In this document: positions 7,722 to 16,748 of the stretch, piece by piece | How positions within the stretch are numbered: position 1 is the stretch's first letter | How the letters are laid out: each line of letters starts with the position of its first letter | Source of the DNA: Chryseobacterium gambrini | GTDB lineage: Bacteria > Bacteroidota > Bacteroidia > Flavobacteriales > Weeksellaceae | Assembly (NCBI RefSeq): GCF_900156825.1 | Contig: NZ_FTOV01000002.1 | Coordinates: forward strand, 310,001 to 374,000 | Length of the DNA stretch: 64,000 bases | Reading direction: 5' to 3' | Notes under the pieces: model-generated | Told to the model about the DNA's origin: nothing | The model's input: the letters and a program-made list of their open reading frames with translations, nothing else | The model's database searches: none | Position numbers and translations under genes: made by a program

Positions 7722-8078
7722 TTAATTTCCGTTAAGCCTGTTCCAAAGCGTGACAAGCTTCTTTTTTAGCAGGGTTAATTCTTCTGAAAGATTTTGGTAT
7801 TCATTTTCATTAATGTAATCTAAATCTTTAGCAAGAATTAATTGGTTTTCTGCTTCGTTGGATGATCCCAGCGCAATATTGATGAAATTAGCAAACTCTT
7901 TATCTGAATTTCTTCCGCTTCCTTCCGAAATATTATATCCGATAGAAGCAAATGATCTCCTGATTTGAGAGGTCAACCCAAACATTTCTTCCTTTGGAAA
8001 ATTTTTGGTTGAGGTATAAATTTTTAAAGTCAGTTGATGGCTTAATTGCCAAACTTCAAATTTTTTGAAATCTCTCAT
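7722..8078 (-). CDS. Four-helix-bundle protein (IVS/S23 type) inserted between groES and groEL
   Basis: This 118-residue all-helical protein has the family hallmark SQIRRSFASIGYNISEGSGR at about residues 35-54 and a C-terminal LLKKKLVTLWNRLN helix. The family was first seen in 23S rRNA intervening sequences and is common and scattered in Bacteroidota; its molecular role is not established. It lies between groES and groEL on the same strand. The flanks at 7650-7690 and 8085-8130 hold copies of an AAAAGCTAAAAGC/GCTATTAGC-like motif, suggesting that the gene arrived with its own repeats. It should be co-transcribed with the chaperonin genes. The family call is firm; insertion is inferred from context. 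Confidence 0.85.
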   Translation of the reverse strand: MRDFKKFEVWQLSHQLTLKIYTSTKNFPKEEMFGLTSQIRRSFASIGYNISEGSGRNSDKEFANFINIALGSSNEAENQLILAKDLDYINENEYQNLSEELTLLKKKLVTLWNRLNGN

Positions 8079-8125
8079 TTACTATTTTCAATGCTGGAAA
8101 GCCATCTGCCAGAAGCAAAAAGCTA

Positions 8126-8404
8126 TTAGCCAATTATTCCTAGTAAATCTCCTTCTTTTACAATTAAATAATCCTTTCCTTCCAATTTCAATTCAGAACC
8201 TGAATATTTCCCGTAAAGAACTTTGTCACCCACTTTTACAGTTGTAGGCTCATCTTTTTTGCCCGGGCCAACTGCCACAACAGTACCTTCCTGAGGTTTT
8301 TCTTTTGCGGTGTCCGGAATAATAATACCTGAAGCTGTTTTAGTTTCTGCAGCGATCGGCTCGATCAAAACTCTGTCTGCTAATGGTTTAAAGTTTACTG
8401 ACAT
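8126..8404 (-). CDS. groS: Co-chaperonin GroES
   Basis: This 92-residue protein has the complete GroES pattern: [12 protein letters not shown] at the start, a mobile loop with [13 protein letters not shown] at about residues 25-38, the segment [11 protein letters not shown], and the ending [25 protein letters not shown]. It is the heptameric lid of the GroEL chamber. It is the first gene of the operon. Three 15-16-bp direct repeats upstream at 8471-8516 may control heat-shock expression. Confidence 0.97.
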   Translation of the reverse strand: MSVNFKPLADRVLIEPIAAETKTASGIIIPDTAKEKPQEGTVVAVGPGKKDEPTTVKVGDKVLYGKYSGSELKLEGKDYLIVKEGDLLGIIG

Positions 8405-8470
8405 AATATATTTAATTTTTTTAATTATTTCTGTGTTGTAATTCTCTAATTGTATGCCAACAGAGACAAA

Positions 8471-8516
8471 AGAAAATTTTGGCAGACTAATTTTTGCCGA
8501 GCGGAAATTTTGGCAG
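8471..8516 (-). promoter_or_regulatory. Three tandem 15-16-bp direct repeats upstream of groES
   Basis: Read on the minus strand, CTGCCAAAATTTCCG, CTCGGCAAAAATTAGT and CTGCCAAAATTTTCT follow each other without gaps. They end about 67 bp before the groES start and probably bind a regulator or precede the promoter. No family-specific heat-shock operator known to me (CIRCE, for example) is present. Confidence 0.5.
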
Positions 8517-8552
8517 AAAAAAAAGCTTGCCGTTAGACAAACTTTTAATGAA

Positions 8553-9275
8553 TTATTTCACAGATTCCATAACTATTTTTCTTCCGTCGGAATCTATTTC
8601 CTGTTTCAAAACTTTTCTTGTTGAAGTATCGATGTAGTAAGTAACAACGGACTTTCTGTCTTGAATGTCATCTGTTGTTTTTACGATCCAAACTTTCTTA
8701 CCATTAAGATCTCCTCGGATTACATTTTCCACATAGGCTTTTATAACGCCTTTTTTAGCAGCCGGATTATAATCGAAAATCGGAATTTCCACAGATAAAT
8801 TTTCTTTTAGAGGCATAAATCTTATGATTGCGGGATACGCATTGCTGTCAAAATATTCAGTAGAAATTTTTTCGTTGATAATGTCTTTTTTCTGTGCTTT
8901 TTTATCGAAATAATATCCTGTTGCTTTATTTTTTTCAAACTTAATCACCATGTCTCTCATCATATTGTAGGAAGAATGATACATCGGCTGAAAATCTGAA
9001 ATTCTAACCACCGTAGAATCCGTCCATGGTTTATCCGGAGCCTGATTCATCTTTACCGTAGTTTTAAGAAGAAGTCTGTTTTTGTCTAATTTTTTTACCT
9101 CAGAGGTTATTTTCCCGATTTCTATTTTCTGGTCACCTTTTGCAGCGTACCATACTGCATCGGATATTTCATCTTTAATGTATTGGGATTCCAGTTTTAC
9201 ATTACTTGGAACAATGGTTTTCTGAGCAAAAAATTGGGCACTGCTCATTATTAAAAGGATCAGAAATAGTCTCAT
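8553..9275 (-). CDS. Secreted DUF3108-like protein
   Basis: This 240-residue protein begins with a signal peptide, [18 protein letters not shown], and is therefore likely periplasmic or outer-membrane-associated. The body is beta-rich, with repeated strands such as [26 protein letters not shown] and [18 protein letters not shown], the general pattern of DUF3108 proteins that resemble lipoprotein-carrier folds. It lies 54 bp downstream of the M1 peptidase on the same strand and is probably in its operon. I see no catalytic motif. The family name is tentative and the function unknown. Confidence 0.6.
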   Translation of the reverse strand: MRLFLILLIMSSAQFFAQKTIVPSNVKLESQYIKDEISDAVWYAAKGDQKIEIGKITSEVKKLDKNRLLLKTTVKMNQAPDKPWTDSTVVRISDFQPMYHSSYNMMRDMVIKFEKNKATGYYFDKKAQKKDIINEKISTEYFDSNAYPAIIRFMPLKENLSVEIPIFDYNPAAKKGVIKAYVENVIRGDLNGKKVWIVKTTDDIQDRKSVVTYYIDTSTRKVLKQEIDSDGRKIVMESVK

Positions 9276-9329
9276 GATTTTTTAACAATAAGTAGTGCCC
9301 TTTATGTAAAAGTTACAGAACTTTTCGGC

Positions 9330-11714
9330 TTATTTTTTCCCTGCAGCCTGCATCGGGTTTACTTTTCCGTTGGAAGCGCCTCTTGCATTTCCTGCTTCTT
9401 TCTGCTTAAAGAGATCGAATTTGGAAATCTGTGCTGTTCCGCCGTCGTTGCTCCAGAAATTATTGGAAGTATCAATATCGGCAGTTTCTCTCATCGGATC
9501 TAGCTGAACAGATTTTAATTTCTTTTCAAAATAATACGTTTTAGAAACTTTCTGCTCGTTCATTCTCCAGATCTGTGCAGAAGATTTGTCGGTAAGTTTT
9601 GTTCCGTCTTCAAAAGTAAATTCTAAAATAATCGGCATTACCAAACCTCCTTTGTTCACGAAATCAATTTGATAAGCGGTAAGATTTTTAAATTTATCTT
9701 TTTCTTTCTGCGTTAAAGGTTCGGTTCCGTCGAATTTGGAAACGTACTCCTTATTGTTATCCACTTTTTCCTGACCTCTGTCGTATCTGTAATAGAAATC
9801 CTGTGCTTCCTTGTCTTTGTCTACGTAGAACGTAATGTTTTTGTCTTCTCTGTTTCTGATTTTTGAAATGTCTTCAAATTCGTTCAGGGCAGGTTTATCA
9901 ACTTTATATTTATTTTCTTTGGCTTCTCTTGGAGCAGTATTCAGATCCGGAGTTGCAATCGTCACTTTATCAATCGTGATATCTACAGGATCCGTTCCGT
10001 AGAACCATCCTCTCCAGAACCAGTCAAGATCTTCACCGCTTGCGTCTTCCATCGTTCTAAAAAAATCTGCAGGTTCAGGATGTCTGAAAGCCCATCTTTT
10101 CGCATAGGTTTTAAAAGCTTTATCAAAAAGTTCTCTTCCCATGATCGTTTCACGAAGAATATTCAATCCGGTTGCCGGTTTGGAATACGCATTCGGCCCA
10201 AACTGAATAATGTTTTCAGAATTGCTCATAATCGGCTCCAGTTGATCTTTCGGAAGTTTCATGTAATCCACAATCGTCCACGCCGGACCTCTTTTTGAAG
10301 GGAACTTATTATCCCATTTTTCTTCTGTAAGGTATTCCACGAAAGTATTTAAACCTTCGTCCATCCAGCTCCACTGTCTTTCGTCCGAATTAATGATCAT
10401 CGGGAAGAAATTATGTCCCACCTCGTGGATCACAACGCCCAACATTCCGTTTTTAATTCCTTCTGAATAGGTTCCGTCTTTTTCCGTTCTTCCGTAATTG
10501 AAGCAGATCATCGGATATTCCATTCCGTTTGCTGCTTCCACAGACTGTGCAACAGGATACGGATAAGGAATCGTAAATTCTGAGTAGGTTTTGATTGTAT
10601 GCGCAACTGCTTTTGTAGAATATTTTCTGTATAATCCATAAGCTTCTTTAGGATAAAAGCTCATTGCCATTACTTTATTGTTGTTTTCAGGAATGGTAAC
10701 GCCCATTCCGTCCCACACAAATTTTCTTGATGAAGTCCATGCGAAATCTCTCACGTCATTTGCTTCAAAAGTCCATGTTTTTCTCTGCTTGGAATGATTT
10801 TTCTCCGCTTTTTTAGCTTCATCCAGAGTCACGATTTCTACAGGTTCAGTAGAAGTTTTAGACTTGTTATATCTTGCCAACTGCTCAGATGTTAAAACCT
10901 GATCATAGTTTTTACATTCTCCTGTTCCACCCACAACATGATCTGCGGGAACATTCATCGAAACTTTAAAATTTCCGAAAACCAGCGCAAATTCTCCTCT
11001 TCCCGTAAACTGATGATTCTGCCATCCGTGGAAATCGCTGTATACGCACATTCTCGGATACCATTGCGTCATGGTGTAAAGATCGTTTCCTTCTTCAGGG
11101 AAGTTTTCGTAACCGCCACGACCACCCATTTTCATTCGGTTCGGGATATTGTAGTTCCAGTCTACTTTGAAAACCAGTTTTTCTCCTTTTTTCAGAACTT
11201 TAGGAAGATCAATACGCATCATGGTTTTATTGACGGTATATTTCAAAGGATTTCCTGAAGCATCTGTTACTTTTTCAAGATTTACTCCGTAACCATTATC
11301 GATTGCCGGAACTTCAGAAGCTTTCAACTGTTGGTCTGTTGTCGCTTTCGGAAGGGTAGAAGAGAAAGGGAAGTCCGCTTTCTTTACCGTTGACTGTTGA
11401 TTCTCATCAAGCTGAAGCCAGATATAATCAAGATCGTCCGGAGAATTATTGTAATACGTAATGGTTTCAGAACCTTTTAAATTTCTTTTGTCTTCATCAA
11501 GGTAAGCATTGATCTCGTAATCGGCTCTGTTTTGCCAATAGCCGTGACCGGGAGCTCCGGAAGCGGTTCTGTAGATATTAGGCGTAGGAAGAATGGTTCC
11601 TAACTGTTCGAATTTATTTCCGTGGTTGCTTCCCGGATTATTCTGAATATTCTGTGCGGTGAAACCTGTATACGCAAATACAGAAAGTGAAAGTATGGCA
11701 ACTTTTAGTTTCAT
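9330..11714 (-). CDS. Secreted M1-family zinc metallopeptidase
   Basis: The gluzincin motif HEVGH at residues 430-434, with the third zinc ligand Glu453 in WMDEGLN, gives the HExxH-x18-E signature of M1 aminopeptidases. A substrate-binding GMEYP segment (GAMEN equivalent) precedes it. The frame opens at 11741, but the start at 11714 is preferred because it begins directly with the signal peptide MKLKVAILSLSVFAYTGFTAQ. The mature enzyme is about 775 residues, with an N-terminal beta domain, the catalytic domain and a C-terminal beta-rich region. It should cleave N-terminal residues from peptides in the periplasm or outside the cell. The HupE/UreJ gene lies upstream and the DUF3108-like gene downstream on the same strand. 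Confidence 0.9.
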   Translation of the reverse strand: MKLKVAILSLSVFAYTGFTAQNIQNNPGSNHGNKFEQLGTILPTPNIYRTASGAPGHGYWQNRADYEINAYLDEDKRNLKGSETITYYNNSPDDLDYIWLQLDENQQSTVKKADFPFSSTLPKATTDQQLKASEVPAIDNGYGVNLEKVTDASGNPLKYTVNKTMMRIDLPKVLKKGEKLVFKVDWNYNIPNRMKMGGRGGYENFPEEGNDLYTMTQWYPRMCVYSDFHGWQNHQFTGRGEFALVFGNFKVSMNVPADHVVGGTGECKNYDQVLTSEQLARYNKSKTSTEPVEIVTLDEAKKAEKNHSKQRKTWTFEANDVRDFAWTSSRKFVWDGMGVTIPENNNKVMAMSFYPKEAYGLYRKYSTKAVAHTIKTYSEFTIPYPYPVAQSVEAANGMEYPMICFNYGRTEKDGTYSEGIKNGMLGVVIHEVGHNFFPMIINSDERQWSWMDEGLNTFVEYLTEEKWDNKFPSKRGPAWTIVDYMKLPKDQLEPIMSNSENIIQFGPNAYSKPATGLNILRETIMGRELFDKAFKTYAKRWAFRHPEPADFFRTMEDASGEDLDWFWRGWFYGTDPVDITIDKVTIATPDLNTAPREAKENKYKVDKPALNEFEDISKIRNREDKNITFYVDKDKEAQDFYYRYDRGQEKVDNNKEYVSKFDGTEPLTQKEKDKFKNLTAYQIDFVNKGGLVMPIILEFTFEDGTKLTDKSSAQIWRMNEQKVSKTYYFEKKLKSVQLDPMRETADIDTSNNFWSNDGGTAQISKFDLFKQKEAGNARGASNGKVNPMQAAGKK

Positions 11715-11782
11715 AACCGAAATTGTTTTAAAGATTTTCAAATATAATAATAAGTAGCTGAAAATTTGAAAATGTTTCAGCG

Positions 11783-12361
11783 TTAAAAAGGAATTCTTTC
11801 TAATGTCATTTTTAAGGATAAAGCAAATACGCCGGAAGAGACAAAAAGAATCCAGTCTTTCTGGTTTACTTTGAATAGTTTAAGCAAAATAAAGAGCAGT
11901 ATTAGAATCCCGAAAACAATAGCGATCTGTCCCAATTCCAAACCGATATTAAACCCTAAAAGAGGAAAGGCAATACTCTGGCTTTTGGCAATCATCACTC
12001 TTGCAGTATTCGCAAAGCCCATTCCGTGGATCAGTCCGAAAATTAAGGCTAAATAATAATTGGCGTTATTTTGAGACTGTTTTTTATTCCGAATAAGAAT
12101 ATTATTCAGCGAAGTTAAAACAATCGTTAGCGGAATCAGAAACTCCACCCAATCCGAATTGATTCTTATGATATCAAAAGTGCTTAATGCCAAAGTAATG
12201 GAATGTCCGATGGTGAAAGCGGTGACAAGAATTAAAACTTTCTTTAGATCGCTAAAAGAATACACTGCAATTAAAGCCAGAACAAAAAGCTGATGATCGA
12301 GTGCATCCAAAGAAATAATGTGTTCCCAGCCGAGGTTCAGATAGAATAAAAAATCCTGCAT
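11783..12361 (-). CDS. HupE/UreJ-family membrane protein
   Basis: This 192-residue integral membrane protein has about six hydrophobic helices. Histidine-bearing segments include LGWEHIISLDALDHQLF near the start, FTIGHSITLALS in the middle and LIFGLIHGMGFA near residue 110. These match the HupE/UreJ family of putative nickel or metal permeases. In flavobacteria this gene commonly stays near an M1 peptidase and a DUF6702 protein, both of which are present here. A metal-transport role is by family; there is no hydrogenase or urease nearby to specify nickel. It is upstream of the peptidase gene by 68 bp. Confidence 0.8.
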   Translation of the reverse strand: MQDFLFYLNLGWEHIISLDALDHQLFVLALIAVYSFSDLKKVLILVTAFTIGHSITLALSTFDIIRINSDWVEFLIPLTIVLTSLNNILIRNKKQSQNNANYYLALIFGLIHGMGFANTARVMIAKSQSIAFPLLGFNIGLELGQIAIVFGILILLFILLKLFKVNQKDWILFVSSGVFALSLKMTLERIPF

Positions 12362-12430
12362 TTTTCCAATATTATTTTTGAAACGCGATGATACAAAATT
12401 TATTTTAACTTTGTTATAAAATTCAATGGT

Positions 12431-12682
12431 ATGCTTGTTAACATAGAATTAGAAAATGCTGAAGATTTTGTCTTTATCAAACAACTTTTAGAAAAAATAA
12501 AAGGAGTGAAATCTGTTTGTGTAAAAGAAGAGGAAGAATTTTATGAAGACGGAACACCGAAATGGTTTATTGATAAACTGGCAGATTATGCAGACAGCCT
12601 TGAGGAAAAAGATATGATCTCGAAAAAAGATTTCTTTAAGTTTATTGATGAAGAAATATGCAGATTGAATTCTCAGAAATAG
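12431..12682 (+). CDS. Antitoxin-like protein of a type II TA pair
   Basis: This 83-residue acidic protein has an N-terminal strand-helix (MLVNIELENAEDFVFIKQLLEKI), a lysine/glutamate-rich turn and a C-terminal helix KKDFFKFIDEEICRL. It overlaps by 25 bp the start of a short ORF that reads as a ParE/RelE-like toxin, the usual antitoxin-then-toxin order. A promoter-like TAACTTTG lies at 12406-12413. Because the toxin frame is damaged, this looks like an orphaned antitoxin. The assignment rests mainly on the partner remnant. Confidence 0.6.
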   Translation: MLVNIELENAEDFVFIKQLLEKIKGVKSVCVKEEEEFYEDGTPKWFIDKLADYADSLEEKDMISKKDFFKFIDEEICRLNSQK

Positions 12683-12850
12683 AAAAAAACACTTTAGCCG
12701 AGAATATCGAATTTCTTAAGAGAGTGTGTTTTAATCGGCAAAAAACACGTAAGAATGTTCTTCCGAAAAGAAAGCGAGACTAAAATTAAAGTTCTTCTGT
12801 TCTTCGATATGCGACAAGATCCACAAAAAATCCTTGATTTATTACAATGA
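12658..12850 (+). pseudogene. Truncated ParE/RelE-like toxin remnant
   Basis: The ATG at 12658 opens MQIEFSEIEKNTLAENIEFLKRV, a typical ParE/RelE N-terminus, but this frame ends after 41 codons. In the +2 frame, 12740-12850 reads HVRMFFRKESETKIKVLLFF then DMRQDPQKILDLL, a typical C-terminal toxin tail. The two halves together total about 64 residues against about 95-100 in the family, so both an internal deletion and a frameshift are implied. The final TGA overlaps the start of the DUF6702 gene. The toxin should be inactive. Confidence 0.7.
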
Positions 12851-13347
12851 AAAAACTGTTTTTCTTCTTTACCGTCTTAATTATATTTTTCTCTTTTACA
12901 AAGGCAAAACATCCTTATCATGTAGGTTCTTTAGAAATTAATTACAATCAGAAATCCAAAACGTTTGAAATTACAGGACGGTTTTTTCTGGATGATCTGG
13001 AAAACGGACTGAACAATAAATACAGCAAATCACTTCATTTCAACGATCCGAAATTCAAAGCACAGCTCAACGAATCTCTTAAAAATTATTCTGCAGAATA
13101 TTTTAAGTTAAAAGGCAATAATAAATTTCTGAACGTTAATTATGTAGGCTACGAAGAAGATCACGAATCGGTAAATATTTACCTCGAATCTGAAAAAATA
13201 GATAACCCTAAAAAAGTAGAAGCAGCGGTAAGTTTCCTGTATAATTTGTTTGACGATCAGATCAATATCGTCCACATCATCGTTAACGGAAACCGGAAAA
13301 GCGAAAAATTAACCTATCCGAACCGTTATTTATTTCAGCAGTTTTAA
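12847..13347 (+). CDS. DUF6702-family secreted protein
   Basis: This 166-residue protein has a signal peptide (MKKLFFFFTVLIIFFSFTKA) followed by KHPYHVGSLEINYN, the strongly conserved opening of DUF6702 proteins. The body is beta-rich and ends NRYLFQQF. Function is unknown; in flavobacteria the gene is commonly found with the M1 peptidase and HupE/UreJ genes, as here, although in this window the broken TA pair separates them and it is on the opposite strand. It is convergent with acpH, only three bases apart. Confidence 0.8.
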   Translation: MKKLFFFFTVLIIFFSFTKAKHPYHVGSLEINYNQKSKTFEITGRFFLDDLENGLNNKYSKSLHFNDPKFKAQLNESLKNYSAEYFKLKGNNKFLNVNYVGYEEDHESVNIYLESEKIDNPKKVEAAVSFLYNLFDDQINIVHIIVNGNRKSEKLTYPNRYLFQQF

Positions 13348-13350
13348 AAA

Positions 13351-13944
13351 TTAATTTTCGAGCTGTAAAAGTGCATTGATTCCTTTGGCGTGTTCTGATA
13401 AATCAGGAAAAAAATCATTATAACATTCCTGAAGAAAATCTTTATTCTTTAAAAAAGCTTCGTGAACGGGAATATCAATGTTTAAATATTTTGCCTTGTT
13501 CAGAACGTTTCTCATACTGTAACCGATGTTTTTCTCGAAACGGTAATTGTAGAGCCAGTCGCCTTCTTCCATTTTTTCAAGCATTATCCTGAAGTTTTCG
13601 GGAAGAAATTCATAGTTTTCATTCAAAACACGGTAAACTTTTCGGGAATGATTTTTCCAGCCTTCCAGAGAATTCAGACTTAAATCATTGGCTACAAAAT
13701 AATCCATAGAAACATCCACAAAAGCTCCGGCATACAATCTTACCAAAGGTGCAAAGACTTTTTTTGCTTCATGAATGGCAGGATGACCGTCTGTAAAAGT
13801 ATCAATAGCGCGGTGTAAAGTGATCCCGTCCTGAATATCTTTCGGAAAAGAATAGCGGTCTCTGTTTTTAATGAAATCTTCCAAAAACTGACCGACAATC
13901 TGTCCGTCTGTAAAAGTAAGAAAGGAATGCGCCAAATAATTCAT
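13351..13944 (-). CDS. acpH: Acyl-carrier-protein phosphodiesterase-like protein
   Basis: This 197-residue helical protein starts MNYLAHSFLTF and carries the motif ITLHRAIDTFTDGHP at about residues 41-55, typical of AcpH (HD-like metal-dependent phosphodiesterase), which removes 4'-phosphopantetheine from acyl carrier protein. Asp/His residues of the metal site are visible at the N-terminus (LEDF at about 21-24) and in the HRAID motif. It is the last gene of the leftward radA operon, overlapping vanW by four bases (ATGA). The biochemical role in Bacteroidota is by homology only. Confidence 0.8.
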   Translation of the reverse strand: MNYLAHSFLTFTDGQIVGQFLEDFIKNRDRYSFPKDIQDGITLHRAIDTFTDGHPAIHEAKKVFAPLVRLYAGAFVDVSMDYFVANDLSLNSLEGWKNHSRKVYRVLNENYEFLPENFRIMLEKMEEGDWLYNYRFEKNIGYSMRNVLNKAKYLNIDIPVHEAFLKNKDFLQECYNDFFPDLSEHAKGINALLQLEN

Positions 13945-14648
13945 AAACGAATATAGAAATTTTTAAGTAAAACTTTACCGTTCTGTAAAGTTTCAACCCA
14001 CACTCCGTTTTCTGTTTCAGAATAATTGAAATTGATTGTATTCAAAACGATTTCTTCCGGTGAAAGAAAACAGACATAAAGTTCTTCATCATTCACAAAA
14101 CATTGCAACTGAACCGGAAACGAAAGCGTATTCTGAAACTGTAAATCTTTGTAGCCGTAAACCACGGTACAATCTGAACCTAAAGGCGTAAAACGCTCAT
14201 GATCTTTATAAATGTCTATGGAATGAGGAAATCTTTCAATGATTTTTAAGCCTGACTGTAATGCCAAAAAGTATAAAATTGAAGAAAACTGACAAATTCC
14301 GCCTCCAAAATCACTCGAAATATTGTTTTTAATTAAATTTCTTCCTTCTTTAAAATTATTTTTCTCATTCGGTTTTCCGATCAGTTTCCAGAAAGAAAAA
14401 ACTTCGTTGGGATAAATAATCAGATGGTTGATTTTTTCTCCGACAATTTTCAGATTATGAAGTTTGTTCTCATAAAATTCTCCTTTTTTTATGACCTGCC
14501 GAAGCTCAATTTTATATTCTCCGATGTTTTCGGAACTGTAGTCTTTTGAATAAACATATTTTGTTTTTCGTTCACCGAAATACCGCTGCAATAATTTCAA
14601 CTGCAATTTCCAATGATGGGGAATCCATTTTTTTATCTTTTGTTTCAT
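13941..14648 (-). CDS. VanW-family protein
   Basis: This 235-residue protein contains the VanW domain with NEVFSFWKLIG, FKEGRNLI, and the glycine/cysteine motif DFGGGICQFSSILYFLALQSGL at about residues 113-134, then ERFPHSIDIY. VanW occurs as an accessory in some vancomycin-resistance clusters, but its activity is unknown; no other van genes are present, so resistance should not be inferred. There is no signal peptide. The gene overlaps its neighbours by four bases on each side, so translation is coupled with the upstream methyltransferase and the downstream acpH-like gene. Confidence 0.85.
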   Translation of the reverse strand: MKQKIKKWIPHHWKLQLKLLQRYFGERKTKYVYSKDYSSENIGEYKIELRQVIKKGEFYENKLHNLKIVGEKINHLIIYPNEVFSFWKLIGKPNEKNNFKEGRNLIKNNISSDFGGGICQFSSILYFLALQSGLKIIERFPHSIDIYKDHERFTPLGSDCTVVYGYKDLQFQNTLSFPVQLQCFVNDEELYVCFLSPEEIVLNTINFNYSETENGVWVETLQNGKVLLKNFYIRL

Positions 14649-15316
14649 CGTTTTTCTAAAACAGCAATTTGATAGGAAGCCCAGTTTTTCAGAACGGTTT
14701 TACACAGAAAAATATCCAGAGACAGAAAATATCTTCTCAGTTTTTTCGGAATTCTGTGAATGGGGAACAGTAAAACTCCGGCTGTATTTTTAATTTTCCA
14801 TCGTTTTCCGGATAATTCAGAAATTTCTTTTGGTGTAAAACTGTTTCCAGCGTGCCAATCTTCCTGTGGAGAAACAACTTTTCGTCTGTTTTTCGTAGGA
14901 TAATCGAAAATTAAAGTTCCGTTTTTGGTTAATTTCGAAAAGCATTCATCTAAAAAAGCTTCCGTTTCCTTTCTGTTTTGATGCATGATGACGTGGAAAC
15001 AGAAAATACAGTCAAATTCATCCACAAAAGGGATTTTTGAAATTTCTCCTTTCGTTAAAATTTTTTCAGGATATTTTTTTCGGGCAATATTCAGCATTTC
15101 TTCACTGAAATCTGCGCCGTGAGTGGCAAAATTCAGCAATCTTCCTGTTCCGCAACCTAAATCCAGAACTTTTGAATAACTTTTATTTCTAAAAAAGGAA
15201 TTTAAAAATGCTCTTTCCTGATCATCGATGTATTTTCCGTAGGAATTCCCGAAACGGTTTTCGTCATAGGTTTTTGCAAGATGATTATAGTAATTGAGGA
15301 TGCTGGTTTTCATCAT
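14645..15316 (-). CDS. Class I SAM-dependent methyltransferase
   Basis: This 223-residue protein has motif I, VLDLGCGTGRLL, at about residues 49-60, then GADFSEEMLNIARKKYP (motif II) and DCIFCFHVIMH (motif post-I/III), which define a Rossmann-fold methyltransferase using S-adenosylmethionine. The substrate is not evident. The second Met of the MM start could also be used. It lies 20 bp after radA and overlaps vanW by four bases, in one leftward operon. Confidence 0.85.
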   Translation of the reverse strand: MMKTSILNYYNHLAKTYDENRFGNSYGKYIDDQERAFLNSFFRNKSYSKVLDLGCGTGRLLNFATHGADFSEEMLNIARKKYPEKILTKGEISKIPFVDEFDCIFCFHVIMHQNRKETEAFLDECFSKLTKNGTLIFDYPTKNRRKVVSPQEDWHAGNSFTPKEISELSGKRWKIKNTAGVLLFPIHRIPKKLRRYFLSLDIFLCKTVLKNWASYQIAVLEKR

Positions 15317-15336
15317 TTAATATTTTGTGTTTTTAA

Positions 15337-16689
15337 TTAAAATAATCTTTCATGAAAATCCTCAATTTTGCTTACCTCTTCTATTTTAATCCCGAATTTT
15401 TTCTTCGGTAATTTGTTCAGATTAGAAATGAAAATCTTTTCGTAGCCCAATTTCTCCGCTTCGGTAATTCTCTGTTCCGCCTGTGCAATCGGACGGATTT
15501 CGCCACTTAAACCAATTTCTCCCGCAAAACAGTAATGCTCGGAAATGGCAATATCTTCATTCGATGAAAGAATGGAAGCGACAACCGCTAAATCTAAAGC
15601 CGGATCATCGGTTTTTATTCCTCCGGTAATATTTAAGAAAACGTCTTTTGCTCCGAGTTGAAAACCTGCTCTTTTTTCGAGAACCGCGAGAAGCATATTT
15701 AATCTTTTGGCATCAAAACCTGTGGAACTTCTCTGCGGTGTTCCGTAAACTGCGGTACTTACCAAAGCCTGAATTTCCAACAGCATCGGACGGTTTCCTT
15801 CCAAAGTTACCGCCACCGAATTTCCGGAAAGTTCTTCAAATTTTTTGGTGATTAAAATTTCCGATGGATTTTTAATTTCCTTTAAACCCTGAGAAATCAT
15901 TTCATAAATCCCGATCTCGGAAGTCGATCCGAAACGGTTTTTGTTGGCTCTCAATAATCTGAAAAGATGATTTCTGTCGCCATCGAAATTTAAAACCACA
16001 TCCACCATGTGTTCCAGAACTTTCGGACCGGCAATTTGTCCGTCTTTGGTGATGTGACCTACCAAAAACACAGGAACGTTGTTTTCTTTGGCGTATTTAA
16101 TAATCTCATTGGAGCATTCGCGGATCTGGGAAACCGTTCCCGGCGAACTTTCAATGAGCTGTGACTGCAATGTCTGAATGGAATCGATAATCACAAAGTC
16201 GGGCTCCAGTTTTTTAGCTTCATGGAGAATTTTTTCCAGATTGGTTTCTGTAAAAAGAAAACAGTTGGGATTTTGGATATCAGTCAGACGGTCGGCTCTC
16301 ATTTTAATTTGAGAAGCACTTTCTTCCCCCGAAACATAGAAAACTTTTTTCTTCATTTTCAAAGCCAATTGAAGGAGCAGGGTAGACTTACCGATTCCCG
16401 GTTCTCCACCGATCAGGGTGACAGATCCTAAGACAATTCCGCCTCCCAAAACCCTGTTGAGTTCTTCGGAAGGTGTTTTTATTCTCGGTTCTTCATTGGT
16501 TTCAACTTCTACGATATTGATGACGTGCTGTTTGGTCTTTGAAAAAGGCGGCGTTTTGTGTGAAGTTGTTTTTTCCACCACTTCTTCCACCAAGGTATTC
16601 CATTGTCCGCAGTTTTTGCATTGTCCCATCCATTGGGAATACTGGGTTCCGCAGTTCTGACAGAAATATGCTGTTTTGAGTTTTGCCAT
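15337..16689 (-). CDS. radA: DNA repair protein RadA (Sms)
   Basis: This 450-residue protein has the three RadA parts: a four-cysteine zinc finger (Cys10, 13, 24, 27 in FCQNCGTQYSQWMGQCKNCG), a RecA-like ATPase with Walker A GGEPGIGKST at 94-103 and the RadA-specific KNRFGSTSEIG motif at about 249-260, and a C-terminal Lon-protease-like domain (GGIKTDDPALDLAV). It promotes branch migration during recombinational repair. It is the first gene of a leftward operon with a methyltransferase, a VanW-like and an AcpH-like protein, which is a mixed grouping. Confidence 0.97.
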   Translation of the reverse strand: MAKLKTAYFCQNCGTQYSQWMGQCKNCGQWNTLVEEVVEKTTSHKTPPFSKTKQHVINIVEVETNEEPRIKTPSEELNRVLGGGIVLGSVTLIGGEPGIGKSTLLLQLALKMKKKVFYVSGEESASQIKMRADRLTDIQNPNCFLFTETNLEKILHEAKKLEPDFVIIDSIQTLQSQLIESSPGTVSQIRECSNEIIKYAKENNVPVFLVGHITKDGQIAGPKVLEHMVDVVLNFDGDRNHLFRLLRANKNRFGSTSEIGIYEMISQGLKEIKNPSEILITKKFEELSGNSVAVTLEGNRPMLLEIQALVSTAVYGTPQRSSTGFDAKRLNMLLAVLEKRAGFQLGAKDVFLNITGGIKTDDPALDLAVVASILSSNEDIAISEHYCFAGEIGLSGEIRPIAQAEQRITEAEKLGYEKIFISNLNKLPKKKFGIKIEEVSKIEDFHERLF

Positions 16690-16748
16690 ACTGCGAAGTT
16701 CAAAATTTTTTTTGAATTTTTCTTTCGAATTTTAATTAATTTTCAACC

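Noticed and set aside
8065..8247. 60-codon ORF on the plus strand between groES and the four-helix gene
   Set aside because: It overlaps both coding genes antisense and has no family signal.
12658..12783. Intact 41-codon gene after the antitoxin
   Set aside because: The reading is only the N-terminal part of a ParE/RelE-like toxin; the rest is in another frame.
13941..14648. Vancomycin-resistance determinant
   Set aside because: VanW alone does not confer resistance and no other van gene is present.
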